Source: Chrysomallon squamiferum (Eukaryota > Mollusca > Gastropoda > Neomphalida > Peltospiridae). Taken from it: 64,000 bases of DNA. Made by a program: the position numbers and the translations under genes. Positions 63,290 to 64,000 of this stretch are shown here, piece by piece (within the stretch, counting starts at the first letter, position 1; the number at the start of each line of letters is the position of its first letter). The stretch spans positions 4,960,605 to 5,024,604 of the forward strand of contig CM022673.1 in assembly GCA_012295275.1 (NCBI GenBank). The letters are read 5' to 3'. The notes under the pieces were generated by a model. The model searched no databases, was not told the origin of the DNA, and was given only the letters and a program-made list of their open reading frames with translations.

Positions 63290-64000
63290 GGTATGAGAAA
63301 TGCCAATCCACAGACTTTATTTTAAGATTTAACATCGACAGCGTAAATACATAGGTTAATTGTTAAATCTTCTTTAAGGGTAGTGTTCTTGAACAGAAAA
63401 ATTGGAAAAAATTACAAATTAAATTAAATAGAAATACGAACACAAACCATTCCGTGAACGTTTTGTTCTTCAATATTTAAAATTTCTAACTTTAATACAA
63501 CAATTCACAGATAAAATTTTCTTTCTTCCTTTCATTCTTTTCCATAGTTTATAACTTTTCCCTTTCTTTTTACTTCTCAGATTACTGCGGATTAGAAAAA
63601 GAATAATATCTATGAGTTGGAAAATATCAATAAACACAATGTGAGCAATATAAAGTTTGAAATATTTTATGAATATAGCGTGAGACTAAACGTATATCAC
63701 GAGTTGTTGAAACAGGATTAATCGTATCGGATCTCATTTCAGTAAAAAAAAATAACAAATCCAAAATAAATAAAACATAAAAATAATAATAAAACATCTT
63801 AAGCGTTTGCTAACTTTATCACTTTTCTGATGCAATAATTTAATTTTCAAATTAATTAATTAATTAATTAATACTGACTATACAAAAACGATAAGATAAA
63901 ATACGAGATAATGTGCATTTTTTTGTTTTGGTTTGCCTCAAAGAATCCATAATAAAAATATTTCATTAATTTGGTTTTAAAAATGTATGCTTTTACAATT

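Larger units (their letters stand above)
61582..64000. repeat. Segmental duplication, right copy 2 (R2), truncated by window end
   Basis: Collinear with L 28894 to about 30970, including the paired roughly 208-bp repeats (here near 62127 and 62329) and the cysteine-peptide exon. Most differences are microsatellite length and scattered substitutions. Confidence 0.82.

Overview
This is nuclear DNA of a multicellular animal. Genes are split by GT-AG introns, the sequence is AT-rich and crowded with microsatellites (GA/CT, ATT/ATA, ACAT, CTA), and there is a long satellite array. Runs of small secreted cysteine-rich genes, phase-1 cysteine modules and a Ubl/death-domain gene suggest a lophotrochozoan, most likely a marine mollusc. 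That assignment is inference, because no taxonomic marker is present.

Left part (1-28.8 kb) is a row of mostly intact genes. First are the last four visible exons of a cyclic-nucleotide-binding-domain protein (CNBD2-like, + strand, 720-4697, start outside the exons I could find). Next is an eight-exon secreted protein with six short VWC/pacifastin-like six-cysteine modules, one per exon (+, 6236-10784, 328 aa). Then come three tandem paralogues on the minus strand (11.2-13.8, 16.5-18.8 and 21.9-23.8 kb). Each encodes a 96-97 aa secreted four-cysteine peptide with near-identical exon lengths (76/169/46-49 nt), a non-coding first exon and a TATA-type promoter. After these are a two-exon single-VWC secreted protein (+, 24618-25353) and a three-exon 73 aa secreted cysteine-rich peptide (+, 27760-28656).

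Right part (28.9-64 kb) is a rearranged segmental duplication built around two genes: a small cysteine-rich peptide related to the 27.8-kb gene, and a minus-strand gene with several degenerate ubiquitin-like folds and a C-terminal death domain (55648-60758). The death-domain gene is complete on the right. On the left (31944-32948) a deletion has joined the start of its large exon in frame to its last six codons, and the promoter exon is missing. Between the two copies lies about 20 kb of a satellite with a unit of about 373 bp (34521-54656). It has two sequence subfamilies that meet at a 200-N assembly gap (46349-46548), and a 250-bp inverted piece of the duplication lies at its right border.

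The secreted genes look like an accessory, duplication-prone secretome (mucus, shell, digestive or immune). The Ubl/death-domain gene looks like an intracellular signalling adaptor. None of these roles is proven by the sequence. Exon joins were made by reading frame and splice-site phase only, without transcript data.
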